A stretch of DNA of 64,000 nt from Pohlia nutans (Eukaryota > Streptophyta > Bryopsida > Bryales > Mniaceae): NCBI GenBank assembly GCA_022496805.1, contig CM040104.1, forward strand, positions 4,749,650 to 4,813,649, given 5' to 3'. The translations under genes were made by a program, and so were the position numbers. This document shows positions 1-14,639 of this stretch, piece after piece. The first letter of the stretch is position 1, and each line of letters begins with the position of its first letter. The notes under the pieces are model-generated. The model searched no databases and had not been told where the DNA came from. It worked only from the letters and a program-made list of their open reading frames with translations.

Positions 1-3000
1 GAATGATATGGAGGGTTCCAGGTGGAAGGCGTCAAGTGTGGTTGCTAAACTGATGGGCCTCGACGATCTGCCGAATTTTGATGTGGTGAGTGCTTCTTCA
101 GGAATGTCTCCAATGAGACAGTCCCCCTCGCTTCAAAGAGGGGCTTTCTATATGCAATCCGATGAATCGCCTTGTCGAGACGATGACGATTCTTATCAGG
201 TTTTCGGCACTGATGAGGTTGTAACTCCTCTACGGAAGGATACTTCTGGGAAGTTTGTGTCTGGCGTCCCCTTGGTCCTGTCAGGGCGGCAGCAAGCTAC
301 TTCAGTATCAACTCCGCCTAGGTTACAATTCGGATCTCCTATCTCATCTGATACCAAGGGCCAACATACTCCTGCTTCTCCAAAGCATTTATCTGTATCA
401 CCAAGGCACCACATGAATGAGAGTATGCCTCAACTGTTCAAGCATCCAGTTGAGCAAAAAGCTTCCAGTGAAGGACAATTGTATAGCGACATGGACCAGC
501 GTTTGCAGCAGCTAGGTCTTAAGAACTCTATTCAGGAGCGTAAAACTTTGAAGCAAATTTTAGAAGCCATGCATCTAAAAGGTCTTTTACAGCCCCCCCG
601 CCACATGGACCCTGAGTGGAAGCGCAATCTTCCAAGACAGGGTTCAAATGGTGCTGTCGCCAAATCTTTATTTGATAACAGAAAGGATCGTTCTTCACCT
701 TACGGGGTTGATTCCTCCAAGGAAGACGGTTTTGGTCTGGACTACAAAGATATTCCCATGTACATATCTGCTCAAAAGGCCAAAAGTTCGGCAGAAGGTG
801 GTTATAAAACTGACGGTAGCCAGTCATCCTTAAGAGGCAGGAGTGGTGAGGCCTCGATAGTCGTGATGAAGCCTCTGAACACGAAATCCGCCTCAAAGCT
901 CGGACTTGCGAAACCTTCTCTAGAACCAGCTGTAGAGAAGGAACTTGAGACTGTTATTGAACGTAAGGCAAATGCATCCAAAATATACTCAACATCAGCC
1001 GCTGCTATCCTTGAGATGGATAGTAGTGTCTCTATGAATACCAGGTGCTTTACTGCTTCTAACACCGTTATGAAAGGGATTGTGTTATCTTCTCAGATTT
1101 TAGAAACCTCAGATGTTTTCACCGTCATTGAGGCACTGTCTTATTCCTGTAGTTTTGAAGTTATTTCTTTATCTGTCACTGCTGAGTTTTTTAGACAATA
1201 TGAAGCACATGTTTTGGTCTAGGTGTCGCAATGTTCTTTGATATCGTTTTGATGGTTGATTTCTAGTCTCCTATTTAGAGGAAATTGGACAAGCAATAGC
1301 ATTGCTTATTACACTCGGAAGTGCTTCTCATCAGAGGTTTATAATTTGCTTTTGTTATCGATGATTCTTTTTTTGGTCATTCTAGACAGTGATACTCAGG
1401 GCAAATTACCAGGTGGTTGGAGACGTTATATTGAGTAATATTTTCATTTTTTCTACAGGACCTCCTCTGGAAGTGAGGCGTCTAATGTTTCCAATAAATT
1501 AAGACCGAGGTCTAGATCAGTGGACTCAAAGGGGCAGGACTCTTTGGAGGAGATTCCCATTTCTGTGAGGCAACGGAGGGAACGTATTGCTGCTCGAACT
1601 GCGAAAGCCAAAATCGAAGGTGGAGATATTCAGCGGCGAGACAGTCCTAAGTCCTCAAGATCTTTATCTCCTGTAGGGAAGAGGTCTGCTAAGTCGAGTC
1701 CTCCAGCTCGAAGTGCATTCGGCTCTAGTGTAAGTCAAACTGGCGATGCAAAGCCTCGCTTGAAGCCTTCAGTGGATAAGAAGGATATCAAAAGTGCCAC
1801 CCAAGTTACAAAGAAAGGCAAATCTAATCCGGAAATGTCGAAAGATAGAACAGCAAGCCAGTTAGAGGCCTCAAAGGTATCCAGTCGCAACAGATTAGAC
1901 TCAAAATTGGTTGCTGGCCATGTCGAGAAGACTGCAGCAATAGAGCCTTGGAGCGAGGCTAAGGGTGCATCAGATATTGCAGGAGGTCCTAATTCGAGGA
2001 CTGTGAGAAGCGCTTCTAATGATCAATCCAATTCAGCATTGTCCGTCGATGTAGATACTGTTGGACTCACTGATAAGTCATTTGAGAAGACCCATCCAGA
2101 GGATCCTTGTCGTGAATTTTTGGACTCTATGACTGATTCTTGTAGTGAAAGCCTAGAGATTACGCTGGAAAGGTCACGAAATGGATCACCCATTAATGTC
2201 ATGTCCCCAACGTATACTCTTTTTGAAAGCCGCAGATCAAATAGTAGCAGACATAGTTCAGAAAGACATAGCAGACATAGTTCAGAAAAGTCTCTGGATA
2301 GCTTCTACGATATCCAAGAAAGATATGAATCTAAACTAGAGGACTCTGAGCTTCAGACGGATAGTGATGCGGCGCTCTACACAGATCTAACCAGTTCAGA
2401 TGTGTCGATGAGTCGGGAACCTCCAATAGAAGAGGTCAGGGGCAATACCTTGGTTGTCGAATTTCTCCTTGTGTTGCCTGCTTGTTATTTAGAATATGTT
2501 AATTGTTTGATTCTAGCTCGCAATTTTTTGAATTCGTTATTTCTCTTTTATGCAGTATGCTGTTACAATCGCTTTGTTTTAAATTTGGGATTTGGGGTTT
2601 AATTCTCGGGTTCAAGCTCTAATATTTGTTGTGTCCATATTCTCTACAGCATGGATCAAATGCGCTGGATTTTTCAGAAGAATCTCCGTCTGGTTTTTTG
2701 TTGAAGAGAAAGGGTCATGAAGGTATTGAGCAACCAAGTCCCATATCTGTTCTAAACAACATCAACTCTCTGGAGGGAGAGTGTACGCCTAGTCCTACAT
2801 CTGAGAAGGCTGGTTCTGTGAGCCTTCAAGGTTAGACTTCTTGATAATAATTATGTATCTGCCCTTGAATGTGGTAAATTAGACACTTGCGTTTCGGTTT
2901 GGCATCATTTTTTAGATGCTATGATTTGCTACGACGTTTGAAACATATAATGAAATTTGATTCAAAGCTGTGACCACAATTATTGCCATTGACCAGTCAG

Positions 3001-3820
3001 CTGCTCTGATGCAGATTGCTCTGTATCAGAATCAGGAGAGGAGCAAGAAGTTGTAAAGTCTACGATATGGCAGCCGACGGATCCATCCACTCCACCAAGC
3101 CAAATAGCAACATTGACAGGCGATCCTTTGAAAGACTTGATATATAAAGTTGCTCGGTCGCTTAACCTCAACGATCAGAATTCATTTCTCAACCAACCTA
3201 CTCTAGAGATTCAGGTGCCGTATGTCTCTGACGGTCTCTTTATAGCTCCGTCTCTGAATTCTGTCCCGTCATCTTTCACTACAAAAGAAGACGAGAAGGC
3301 ATATGTGAGACATATCATGGTGTCTTCTGGAGTAACAGAGGAATCTACCGCCCCAAGAGAATGGCCCACATCCGGGCAACTAATGAACACAGACTTTTTT
3401 GACCAACTGGAAGAGCACTTGGAGCTAAGAGAGTCTGCACGTAAGCAGAATGTTTATCTTTCAGGAGAAGAGCGAACTGAATATCTCAAACAAGCTCTGG
3501 ATCGACGTCTCCTCTTTGACTGCGTCAACAACATCTTGGAGAGGAAGTTGCACCTATACTACAACCCTCAGCCATGGTGTCCCTCACCGACGTTTCGGAA
3601 GAAGCCCATGGGAGCCACACTTGTGGAAGAAATCTGGGAGGAGTTGGAAACAATTCACACATGCGCTTTGGATGATGACACTCTGTATGCCATTCTACAC
3701 AAGGACTTCACTCAGCGGAGTGATAAATGGGTCGATTTCTCAGTAGAAATTGGAGAGATTGGGATGGAGATCGAGGAGATGATATTAGATGAATTGATCA
3801 TGGATGAAGAATACAATTGA
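1..3820 (+). CDS. TRM/LONGIFOLIA-like protein (DUF3741 and DUF4378), four exons, probably 5'-partial
   Basis: Exons are 8(or upstream)-1044, 1459-2434, 2650-2830 and 2997-3820. All junctions are GT-AG and the phases agree, giving 1005 residues from the ATG at 8. That frame is open to the window edge, so the true start may lie upstream. Visible motifs in order: SVVAKLMGLDDLP (about residues 10-22), a DUF3741-like LKQILEAMHLKGLL (181-194), a long Ser/Arg-rich linker with RPRSRSVDSK at the start of exon 2, QPSPISVL (about 700), and a C-terminal DUF4378 region (about 830-1005) with LFDCVNNIL and LVEEIWEEL and an acidic tail. Members of this family (TON1-recruiting-motif and LONGIFOLIA proteins) act with TON1/PP2A in cortical microtubule organisation and cell shape; that role is transferred from the family. 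Exon 4 is uninterrupted and the stop TGA is at 3818-3820. Which TRM subgroup it belongs to cannot be told from what is visible. Confidence 0.85.
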
Positions 3821-6220
3821 ATCTTTGTAGTCGTTTCTTTGCAAGCCAGGGAGGGGCTCAATGCTTATGAAGACAAATTTTAATAGCCTGCTAATATCAG
3901 TTAGTATGTCGAGTGCCTTGGTTTTGAGTTTGTGGATGTGAGATGTTCACTGTAATTTACAGGACTGGTCTGACGAATGCAGAATTCAAGTGTCAGATTG
4001 CAGACTCGATGCATACGACTCGGAAACTTGAAGGAATGCATAAGCCTGCTGCGGGCTTTGGCTTGTACAATATGAACAAATTTAGACTAACTTGTTAGAA
4101 TAGTGATACGCTCACTTCGAATACTAGAGAATAGTGATATGCTCACTTGTGATAGGCCACCCCCGTTAGTTACATTGTGGGGAACCATAGGATTCATAGG
4201 ATTCCTTGTGCCTTGTTAAAAACCCATGCTTTTGATCTATGCATGGTGCATTCTGGTCCATTGTGCAGAATGCAGTATTTTTTTGTTATCAATGTTACGG
4301 TCACTTACAAATCTGGATTTCCAGTTCAGGAACACAGGAGATCTCTATGAAGGTGTTCCGTGTTTCGCAGAGCTTGTGGAACTGCTGTTGTGGCTAAATC
4401 CAAACTACTCTGATCCAGGCCTGGTTACTCTGGTATGCATCTCGTACAGACCTCTATCCAAAGACTATGTTGGTTGCCCAGATTGGCATGTGTGGCCCTT
4501 GCATTGTAGCAAATGAGTTCGAAGGAAAACATGAGATGTAATGATGTATGGTTTTAATGTATTTTGCAAAACATCTCGTGGACAATAGCATGCTTTATGT
4601 TGCACTGAATTCTTACAGTGCCTAAAGATGGGACTGAAAATATGTACCATTTTATATTGGCTAATTCAGTGGCATGTGAATTTGTGTAGTACAGAACGAA
4701 TAGATTTTGTGTACGTGTGGTGCTTGCAGTCCAAATGGGATATTATATGGTAATTTCACTACTACATGCGATAGACTTGTTTTGAAAATGTTGCATCATT
4801 TCATTGAAACCAAAGATTTTTTTCTTACATTATAATCTGAGTACGTTTGTTGAAGCGATGTAAAAAATTTGAAATTCTGAAATGAGAATTTTTGCACATC
4901 ATCTATACAGTAGGTGGAGGGCAGGTTTGGCAAAAGAATATTTTTACAAATAAATGCCTGAGAAATTACTTTTTCAATAAAAGTGATTTATCGTTAGAAG
5001 AGAAAATTGGAAAATATTCTGAAATATTCCATCTGCCGAAACCTGAATTTTTGAAAAAAGTTAAGAACTCGGCACAGATGTGCTGGACCTTGCCCTCCAC
5101 CTACTGTAGTCTTCTTTGAGAGTTGTACATTGTACAGTTGGAATTTGGATTCATTTTGCAGGTTTACTAAGAAAAAAAGAACTCACCAGCCTTCAATTGC
5201 ACAGAATCAATTCTTCAAATCAAAAAATGTAGCAACATTGGGAGAGCTGGGGTCTTTCCTGGAGCGAGGACGCAGGCGGGACAGGAATTTGTAGGTAAGT
5301 TAAGTTAGTTACTCGCAAGGCCATAATCTTTGCGCTGCTGATTTTTACATTGGTTTTCCAAAGAGCATTACGGTGTTTCGACAAGTGTGAACTACTCAAG
5401 CCATGACACTTTTTCTCTCAAACTGAAACCATGATTTGACCAATGGCCGAGAATCTGCAAATTAATATCTGCTCGCCTTTCGAAAGGGTACCTCACCTTT
5501 TTTTAGTTGACTGGGGCACGATGAGCTCCGTGTCTCCCTCACTGCTTAACCTCTCTCGATTCCCCAGAAACAAATTAAAGTGCTTGATCGTATCAATCAC
5601 CTCCACATCTGTTTCTGGCCTGCACGTACATGTTAGTTTACCTCTGATATTTTTTTCGTTTGTGTAATTAATTTACTGGGGATCAGAGGAGCCACTTCCA
5701 TCGTTGGAGGTTTCACTTACTGATATTTTTTACGTTTTTGTGATTACTGGGCATTAGAGTAGCCACTTCCATCACTTCCATCACTTCCATCACTTCCAGC
5801 GTTGGAGTTTCTCATCCATTGATCTACAACTTGGGAGTTATTAATCCCCAAACGTCCTCACTCCTGTCCAAATTTGGCAGTTTTGCAAAGATGCATCATA
5901 AAATGCAATGTGGAGGGATATTCTGAACTTGATGTATGAATAAAAGTTGTACATTATCAATTTTAGATTCTATCCATACGGTTAGATCTGCGATTGCTAT
6001 TACAAATATTTTTGTATAAAATTTGAAACTTGAAATTGAAAATTCTTTTGTAATTTGATTAAAAACAAGATATTAACAAATTTTACATGCAATTTGTTAT
6101 GATTGGTTGAAATGTAATAGTCTAAGTGTAGTGATTTTTGGAGACTTCTTGGTTGCTTAATTGCTAAAAAAATATAAATGCCGTTTAAATGCAAAACCTA
6201 GGTTTGAAAAGTCCTTCAAC
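3821..6220. other. 3' UTR and intergenic DNA with two exon-like islands
   Basis: The first few hundred bases are the probable TRM 3' UTR. Two islands look like exons. At 4330-4432 an AG acceptor is followed by an open frame (reading FAELVELLLWLNPNYSDP) and a GTATGC donor. At 5162-5294 a TTTTGCAG acceptor leads to a perfect TAG|GTAAGT donor, with an open frame ending in TAG at the donor. Their phases do not join and I recognise neither product. They could be UTR or noncoding-RNA exons, a decayed gene, or chance. A 10-bp unit CACTTCCATC is repeated about four times near 5762-5800. The rest is AT-rich with no recognisable gene. Confidence 0.3.
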
Positions 6221-6224
6221 TTAA

Positions 6225-6595
6225 CCCTTAAATGTCAAGAGGGCCTGGGTGGGGTAGCCTGGAAGGCATTTAAATTTTCGGAGGCGAAAAAAGAAAAAAA
6301 AAAGAAAAAGAAAAACGAAAAAATGAAAAAACGGCTTTGTTGGCCAGCACTGTTGCGGCACTTTTCAAGAAACGACCTCTGTTGCCCAACCTCAACTCCT
6401 ATTCATTTAGATAACTTTGATTGCTTGTCAATGACTCCACAATCTCCCAAATGAGGCGCAAATTTGCAATCTAGATCGCTTTTTCAGTAGCTTTCCAACG
6501 CACCAATCCTCGCTTGATTTGGTTGAGAAAATCTACTTTTTTCCTCAATTATTCCTTTATAACAAGCCCGTGGGGCTTGTTTTGATGTTTAAGGG
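6225..6595. mobile_element. TTAA-flanked MITE M1, 371 bp
   Basis: TTAA stands at 6221-6224 and 6596-6599. The left end reads CCCTTAAATGTCAA and the reverse complement of the right end reads CCCTTAAACATCAA. The interior has no coding frame of note and contains an A-rich tract. A related, worn copy lies at 36369-36879. The TTAA duplication with CCYT termini fits the piggyBac superfamily pattern. Confidence 0.7.
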
Positions 6596-6693
6596 TTAAA
6601 AGTTCCCCAGCCTTACACACCAAATGTATTCCCCAAGTAGTCAATGGACCAATCTCAAGTAGAAGGTACTAGGATATATCCAACTAAACTTAA

Positions 6694-6916
6694 CCTTCAA
6701 AGGACATACCAAGCCCTATAAATGGGCTTGGTTTTCTTAGTTTTCAAACTACTTTAACCATGTGAATTGCTAATATTGAAGAAATGTTTTCATGAATTTT
6801 CTTTTTCAAGCATCATCCATAACAAGAATAGTATGCAATTACATTTTTAGAATGTAGATTACTTCTACTTTTTGAGGTTAAAACTCAAAAATACTCCTTT
6901 CTAGAACTTTTAAGGG
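6694..6916. mobile_element. TTAA-flanked MITE M2, about 223 bp
   Basis: It is bounded by TTAA at 6690-6693 and 6917-6920. The left end CCTTCAAAGGACATACCAAG and the reverse complement of the right end, CCCTTAAAAGTTCTAG, are imperfect inverted repeats. Size and termini match M3 (11686-11908) and M13 (49522-49739), suggesting one small family of about 220 bp. Confidence 0.5.
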
Positions 6917-6920
6917 TTAA

Positions 6921-9225
<2,305 letters not shown>

Positions 9226-10422
9226 ATGAATTCGTCGAGCTCTAATGATCCCATTGTGTAAAAGCTGGCCTCCACTGTGTGATAGACTGTGAATTAATAA
9301 TGCTCAGAAACGACAGGGGATGGATGGTTCAGTTTGACTGTGCTTTTCTGTTTCCATTTTGATAGTGGAGGTATTGAATGTGCTGTTGAGGATGCTAGAT
9401 TGAATCAGAGCCTGATGGATTAGTAGTTTCCAACTTGTAAGTTATTTGCTTGAATGCCGTTCTGGAATGAACTTCATATTGTTCAAATGACCCACAGGCC
9501 ATTCCATTTGATTTCTCTACAGTGGCTGCTTAAACATGCCCACGCATGGGTGATCGTTTCTTTTGCTCTTCCACGTTTTCTTTCGAAACCTTGGAATCCA
9601 AAATCTTAGAATAAAGTCAAAGGAAGCATATCATAAAACATTGTTCATAGGAATGGAAAGGATCAATGGCAGTGTAGACTGTTGATTTTCAATGACAGTT
9701 ACGTTTTGCAAAATGGAATGAGACTCATTTACTGCATGAGAAGTTACATTGCAAATCCTCAACGGGTTTCATTCATAAGTGAATCTCACTACATAGTTAC
9801 ATAACTAATGGTGGAGTATCTCACTAAAAGACAAGTTTTTGGGGACATGGGCATTATGTTCCACATTTGAGAAAAAGTGAAGTTGTCGTGAAGTATAAGC
9901 TTAAAGTTAAGAATCTCAAGCCCTTAACTTCATGGCAACTTCTTCCTAACCAATCAAATTTGTTCATGTTTCACCTTATGCTAGTCCATGAAAGTGTGCA
10001 CCACCTCATGGTTGGGTATGTAATAGAGTAGTGCAATGGATCATCCTTTTGAGAACTAGATCGAAAAAAAAAAATTCACTTAGATCCACCCCAAGTAATG
10101 AAGTAATATGATTTGAATTCCATGAATTTGGGTTCACCGTGTCATTGTCACATAAACTTAGTTTCTAGTTGTAACTAGACCGTGGTCTCATTGCAAAAGG
10201 GTGTTGGCTCCCATTACTCTATTATGCTATAAAGCAATGAAAGCTGGCACTAATTCTACTAATTAATATATACACAGTCATGCTATACGAGTATCACAGG
10301 ACTCTACCCTCACTGCCTGGCATGATCCCATTGCAATGGACCACGACCGCAATTAATTGCCCCACCATGGATTTCAATATCAACTGCAAAACGTCTGTCC
10401 TTGCATGAACATATACAAGTAT
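9226..10422. other. THI4-A 3' UTR and AT-rich intergenic DNA
   Basis: Sequence diverges from the THI4-B downstream region at the first base after the stop codon. I searched it by eye for the TPP-aptamer landmarks (CTGAGA, GATAATACC/GATAATGCC, GCGAAGGGA/GCGTAGGGA) and found none. No gene is recognisable. Confidence 0.6.
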
Positions 10423-10949
10423 GAAGACTTTCATGCTCCTGCGCGACCTAAAGAAACTTATATTAATTGTTATTAAACAGAGGGAAATAAGGGAAAAGTT
10501 CTACCTTGGAAACCCAAGCCAACAGTGAGTCATGATTCTGTTCACAAACAAGGTGCCACACAGTGAGTGCATTGAGCTTTCAAAGAGATCCGGAGTTAAC
10601 AACTATTTATGCTCCATCCGAAATTAAGCCTTGAATTATCAGTCACCGCCCTCGCACAAAGACTTGTATGAATTCAGGGATTTCAAATGGAGCATAAACA
10701 GTTGCTGATAAAACATTGTTGTCGTTCAATCTCACGACTGCCTTTCAAAATTCCGAGACTCATGTATATAACTCCGGATTGAATTCTTTAGCTCAATGCA
10801 CTCTCTTTCTGTGGCACCTTGTTTGTGAACAGAATCATGTCTCATTGTTGGCTGGGGTTTCTAAGGTAGTAAGAACTTTTTCCCTTATTTCCCTCTGTTT
10901 AATTACAATTATAGGTTTCTCTGGGTCGCGCAGGAGCATGAAAGTCTTC
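10423..10949. repeat. 527-bp near-complete foldback (hairpin) element
   Basis: The left end GAAGACTTTCATGCTCCTGC matches the reverse complement of the right end at 10930-10949. Pairing continues inwards through the segment containing GAGGGAAATAAGGGAAAA, the segment with GTTCACAAACAAGGTGCCAC, and the inner pair TATTTATGCTCCAT / ATGGAGCATAAACA, leaving a loop of roughly 50 bases. If transcribed it would form a long hairpin, a possible source of small RNAs. No coding content is recognised. Confidence 0.75.
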
Positions 10950-10959
10950 GGATAATTTG

Positions 10960-11027
10960 GTGCATCTAAATCCCGGCCGTTGAAACCCTAAACCCTTTAA
11001 TTTCAACGGCTGGGATGTAAGATGCAC
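10960..11027. repeat. 68-nt hairpin next to the foldback
   Basis: GTGCATCT...TCCCGGCCGTTGAAA pairs with TTTCAACGGCTGGGA...AGATGCAC around a loop that contains CCCTAAACCC, a telomere-like unit. Another ACCCTAAACC stands at 11063-11072. Its role is unknown. Confidence 0.55.
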
Positions 11028-12177
11028 GAGGCTCCTTGAAGGATTCCAAATCTTTCGATCTAAACCCTAAACCGCATCATTCAATGGGGATCGATGGGTT
11101 GCACCTGCATCATGCGATTGAAGTCCTGAATCTGTCAATTCATGTGCCAGTCTATTCATCTGCTCATTCAAAGAGTCATAGAAATCTAACGTCCAAGTAA
11201 ATCTATAAATCATTTGAAAAGCAACACCCAGTCTCAAAATGACCAACATCAGTGAAGATAAATGGATTCAAAGCTTTTACCTACCACCTCTTTCCAAATT
11301 TCAATCAATGAATACAAGTAAGACTTCATCCCGCACATCAGAGGATCATATCAAGCTAATATTTCATGTGCCGAAGATCGAGTCCAAGTAAAATCTGTAA
11401 ATTAATTTGATGGGGAACACTTCGATCTAAAGTTAATGAAGAGAAATCTGAATAAAATGGATGCAAAGGTTGATTGATTTCCCTTTAATACCCTCCATGT
11501 ATGCATGGACATCACCGAAATCTGCACAGAACACAGCATTTGTTACTTACTAGTAGCTTCAAATGGTACCACAAAGTAAAAGATAAACATGTCCAGGTCT
11601 GAAAATTATCAATTGATAAAAAAATCATCCAGCGAATACAATTGTGAGATGCAACAAGCAAGTTAGAACCTCTCACAATTCTTAACCCCTAAAAGACCAA
11701 GAAGTCAAAATTGGGCTTCGTATTTTTTTTTAGCAGTTTTTAGTAGGTTCTATGTGAACTTCCTTTTGTTCAAATTTGTTTGTTTCTTGATCATCATATG
11801 CATTATTCTTCAGTGATACAAAATTTAGTCTCATCTGAATTATGTATTTCACAATATGATTAATTGAATTTTTCATTTTAAAACAATGAATCCTTGGTCC
11901 TTTAGGTATTAAATGTTATTCCTAAGACCCCTTTGAGAATCTCTAAACCTCAATGATCTGCTACATGAAAGTCTGAACCAACTACTCCTTCTCTTAAACC
12001 CACACAACAATCTCAATTTTGTTGAAAGTGAAGAGTACTTCATCTCTTTAGTAACAAGTCTTAAATGATTATGTCATTTAAGATGATATCATCTTAAATC
12101 AATCCATGAGGTTACGTGAAGAGTCAAAATAATATTAGATAGAAAGAAGTAGGTAGAACTTATTTAGAAGTAAATGG
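11028..12177. other. Intergenic DNA containing MITE M3
   Basis: This is AT-rich and contains no gene I can support. The only recognisable element is M3 at 11686-11908, listed separately. Confidence 0.4.
11686..11908. mobile_element. TTAA-flanked MITE M3, 223 bp
   Basis: TTAA at 11682-11685 and 11909-11912. The left end CCCCTAAAAGACCAAG and the reverse complement of the right end, TACCTAAAGGACCAAG, are inverted repeats. Its interior resembles 27855-28031 (TTCAGTGATACAAAATTTAG versus TTCACTGATATAAAATTTCG). Confidence 0.65.
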
Positions 12178-12615
12178 TGTTAGAGGTGAATGGTGGCCAC
12201 CGTTTACGTACCATAGGAATAGGCTATCGTAGCCCCTCTGCGTGAACAAGCATGAACCATGGTGAGTAGTATAAAGTTTCACGGATGAGCATATTTAGAA
12301 AGTAATTTTCTACATGGTATCAGAAAAATAGGAGATGATACTTCCTAGTCAACTAGTTCAATTAGATAGCAAAAAGATTTTTTCTAAGATGGCAGATAGC
12401 AAGATGGTTTTAGCAAAAGAGGCCAACAAGCTTCATAGAGCATCAAACTACATCGCTTGGAAGATCAAAATAAAAGCCATTTTCGAGAAAGAAAAGCTCT
12501 AGGATGTTACGGAGTCAATGGTCAATCCATCCACATTCCCAATGCTCTCATTAGAACAGAGCACATGCCTGAAACTTCTCACACCTCTTGATCAGGACAC
12601 TAAACCGAAGCGCAC
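12178..12615 (+). pseudogene. Ty1/copia retrotransposon remnant (LTR end, primer-binding site, start of Gag)
   Basis: TGGTATCAGA at 12315-12324 is the usual copia primer-binding site complementary to initiator methionine tRNA. It directly follows a sequence ending in CA, as a 5' LTR should; the LTR could begin at TGTTAGAG (12178). A reading frame from the ATG at 12391 contains KLHRASNYIAWKIKIKAIF, the conserved start of copia Gag. The expected Trp of the following LW pair is replaced by a TAG stop, and the frame soon decays. No protease, integrase or reverse transcriptase follows. Confidence 0.6.
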
Positions 12616-13490
12616 ATAAAAACTTGAACAAAAAAAAGTGCCATCTCTTTACAAACAGGGCTAATTCATCAATGACATTGTAAAATTAAGTACAAAACTT
12701 CAAATTTCCAAATGCAAATGTAATTGCATTTTTCATCGAATGAAAGAATGAGACTCTTCTAAATGGTGCATTATATCGAACCTCATAAATTTGCAGAACT
12801 ACAAAAACAAGATCGAAGTCAAGATTGAAGTTGCTGCTAGAGTTGCAAGTCGGCCGCATTCAAGAAATGGCAAATCTATCATTCCATAAAATTCTTTAAA
12901 GCTACCAGCACTATAAGAAACGCTACAATTGAAACTCATGAGCACCAATGTTAAAAGGCGCTTTTAATAAAAAGTTTGAATCACAAAACAATTGAAGCGA
13001 TTTATGATCGGTTTCAACTTGTCCATTTGCAACGCAATTGAGACTGTTGAAAGCCGCTCAATTGACACCATTCAACAAAAAATGGTTGTTCTTTCACAAC
13101 TCTAAAAGGCCAAGTTCATGACATAAACACAAACATAGAAAAAAAAACAAACTCATTTTCAACATAAAAACACACAACACACACAAAGAGAAGAAATTAA
13201 AAAAAGTACCTATTTCAAGAGCAAGAAAGAAGGTAGATGCAAAACGCCCGTCACATAACTTAACAACATCAATTTAATCCAAACTAGTTGCAACCGACAC
13301 TCAACCTAGATAAAGACCTCAATCAAGCATAGTTTACTTGTGGAGTGGCCGCTGTCGTCAAAACCTCAACACAAACCTCTTAATCAACACACTTGAAGAT
13401 GCAAAGTCGTAAACCAAAGCGCACATAAAAACTTGAACAAATAAAAAGTGCCATCTCTTTACAAAGAGGGCTCCTTCATCAATGTCATTT
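12601..13490. repeat. Repeat R1, about 810 bp, first copy and start of a tandem second copy
   Basis: The unit beginning AAACCGAAGCGCACATAAAA at 12602 starts again at 13411-13412 (AAACCAAAGCGCACATAAAA), so the period is about 810 bp. The second copy is cut at 13490 by the 6.47-kb TIR element, resumes at 19961, and is cut again by an insertion at about 20091. A third, dispersed copy lies at about 29515-30065. It is noncoding as far as I can see and may be decayed retroelement sequence, since it directly follows the copia remnant. Confidence 0.6.
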
Positions 13491-14639
13491 AACAAGGGTT
13501 TCGTTAAAAGTGCCTATTGAAATGTGCACTATTTTTTGGGATTATTTTTTAATATTTTAATCACAAATTTTGGTATGTATAAGCAATAATATTGTACTTT
13601 GGCTAGAGTCTTTTCAGATATTATTGATTGAAAATAAATCCAAAGCATGCTATATAAAATATATGTGTGTCATATTTTTTTTGTGCTTTAAGTTTATAAT
13701 CAAGATTTTTTTATAATATTAGATCAATTAAACGGCTAAAAAACATTATTTTGTGCATCTTCAATAATTGTTCGTAAGTTTAATAGAAAATGTAACACTT
13801 ACACCCTAATTTTTAGTTAAAAGATTGAAAAATAAACCAATCCTAATTGGCAAGACACACCATGGAAGCAAAAACATTCAAAATGATAAATTAAAAAAAA
13901 AAGAATAATGTACTTGTGTCACCTTATATTTGAATACTTAAAAACAATAAAGTCAAACAGAAAAATAAAGCATGTGTCTTATTTATGTATTTGAAGTTCT
14001 GAAATTTTAATAATTAGAACAACAACTAAAAAATATATACTAAGTTTTGAGAACCATATCCATAGTGGTAATCTTAATAAATCCATACAATCAATTAAAC
14101 CAATTTTGTATTTAAATTTACATATTACAATGTATACTATAATGAGATTGAATGTGTGGTACTTTTTATGAAAATAAACTTTAAATCATAAAAAAATCTT
14201 ATTGAGGCAATTCCAAGCAAACAAACTAAATTCAATTTGTTGATTATGTGTTTATACAGTAAATTCTTTGAAGGAATTTGAAAAAAGATACACTATGATA
14301 GTAAAACACAATAATATATAGTATACTCAAGTAATAAGTTACATGGTAACAAATATTCTATACTCTATATCATATCACTATAATACTATAATATATTATT
14401 AATATCAACTAAACAAATCTAGCCATCCAAAGAGTCTAAACTCCAAGCCTAGAGAAAACATATCCTTGCGCACATCTGGATGTATCAATGCATTTTCTTC
14501 TTTGGGGGGGCCTTTGAAGTCCCGCCCCCTTTACTCCGCATGAGAAGTCCTCCAAAAAGACCTCCTAAAATCACACAATAACATCAACAAACAAACAAAT
14601 AGTCAATATGCATGAAAAACTACGAATAATAAGAATAAG

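Noticed and set aside
3450..3476. A 27-base GTAAGCAG...TTTCAG segment in TRM exon 4 that looks like an intron
   Set aside because: It is too short to be spliced, and the uninterrupted frame reads through it into the conserved DUF4378 region.
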